Shown in pieces: positions 63,830-64,000 of a stretch of 64,000 bases of DNA (position 1 is its first letter; each line of letters begins with the position of its first letter). Made by a program: the position numbers and the translations under genes. The stretch is from NCBI RefSeq assembly GCF_000494755.1, contig NC_022657.1, positions 7,408,001 to 7,472,000 on the forward strand, in the 5' to 3' direction. The DNA comes from Amorphoplanes friuliensis DSM 7358. Lineage in GTDB: Bacteria > Actinomycetota > Actinomycetes > Mycobacteriales > Micromonosporaceae. The notes below the pieces were generated by a model. It had not been told where the DNA came from, did no database searches, and saw only the letters and a program-made list of their open reading frames with translations.

Positions 63830-64000
63830 TGATCGACTTCCGGAGCTTCCCGGACCGGTGGCGGCGGTGGCCCGTCCTGGTCCGGGATCTCCCGATCGGG
63901 CTGGTGCTCGGCGTCGCCTCGCTGGTGCCGGCGTTGCACAACCGCGGGACGCAGCTCGGTGACCTGCCGGCCCGGCCGTTCGACGCGCTGACCTACGTCG
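63829..64000 (+). CDS. N-terminus of a probable sensor kinase, cut by window edge
   Basis: Fifty-seven residues are visible from ATG 63829, which overlaps the preceding stop. MIDFRSFPDRWRRWPVLVRD, then a hydrophobic segment (LPIGLVLGVASLVPAL) and GDLPARPFDALTYV fit the first membrane helix and loop of actinobacterial NarL-type histidine kinases. The identification rests on this short similarity only. Confidence 0.5.
   Translation, partial: MIDFRSFPDRWRRWPVLVRDLPIGLVLGVASLVPALHNRGTQLGDLPARPFDALTYV

Overview
The window looks like a chromosome segment of a high-GC actinobacterium, most likely Actinoplanes or a close Micromonosporaceae relative. Core genes are very GC-rich with many GTG starts. 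Families typical of that group occur throughout: SigE-type ECF sigma factors, the actinobacterial SAM-methyltransferase family with an RYNYWLGGKDN motif, a DUF6082-like protein, LuxR/NarL regulators, and an aerobic cobalamin pathway with CobG and CobN. The genus is inferred from gene content only.

Layout. (1) 1-10447: cobalamin (corrin ring) biosynthesis. cobN reads leftward behind a cobalamin riboswitch; cobG-cobH-cobIJ read rightward from a likely leaderless start; cobL-cobM-cobK read leftward with stop/start overlaps and converge on cobIJ. (2) 10635-13510: an extracytoplasmic flavin electron-transfer module (ferric-reductase-like membrane flavoprotein, FMN-binding protein with a flavinylation motif, ApbE flavin transferase). 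(3) 13529-15145: an Eis-like acetyltransferase and tRNA genes Gly(GCC), Cys(GCA) and Val(GAC). (4) 15146-25749: a composite, decaying genomic island in tRNA-Val. The 3' part of the tRNA is repeated exactly at 24444-24488 and in diverged form at 25701-25749. Three integrase remnants lie beside att-like sites, one of them a tRNA-Arg(CCT) 3' fragment. Cargo: a PD-(D/E)XK-like protein, several membrane proteins, a two-gene membrane/HEPN-like operon, a pentapeptide-repeat membrane protein, a DUF6082-like protein, and two long-stem hairpins with different stems but the same 35-nt core. (5) 25851-30871: a NarL-type regulator, a copper type II monooxygenase-like lipoprotein and an MMPL transporter; the regulator and transporter share a 50-bp upstream element. 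(6) 30959-36873: a molybdopterin oxidoreductase without the usual Fe-S cysteines plus a coupled helical partner, a secreted subtilase with a Trp/Ser-rich tail, a CYTH-domain protein and small unknowns. (7) 36929-50737: L,D-transpeptidase, ECF sigma factor with a membrane partner, two-component system, hydrolase/HxlR pair, secreted transglycosylase with VCBS-like repeats, GAPDH, a GlxA-like AraC regulator and a GGDEF/EAL protein. (8) 50912-64000: a small protein, a large ATP-binding LuxR regulator and an unknown 489-aa protein in one coupled operon; a Tat-exported GH31 glycosidase; an ABC exporter with histidine kinase and response regulator; a SAM methyltransferase; a CPBP protease; and the start of a probable sensor kinase.

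How the parts work together. The cobalamin genes supply consecutive corrin-ring steps, and cobN is probably repressed by its product through the riboswitch. The flavin module probably moves electrons to the outer face of the membrane. The island is the accessory part of the window and holds the best candidates for undescribed systems: the membrane/HEPN pair, the PD-(D/E)XK-like gene and the covarying hairpin family. Overlapping stop/start codons (TGATG, ATGA, GTGA) mark many operons outside the island.
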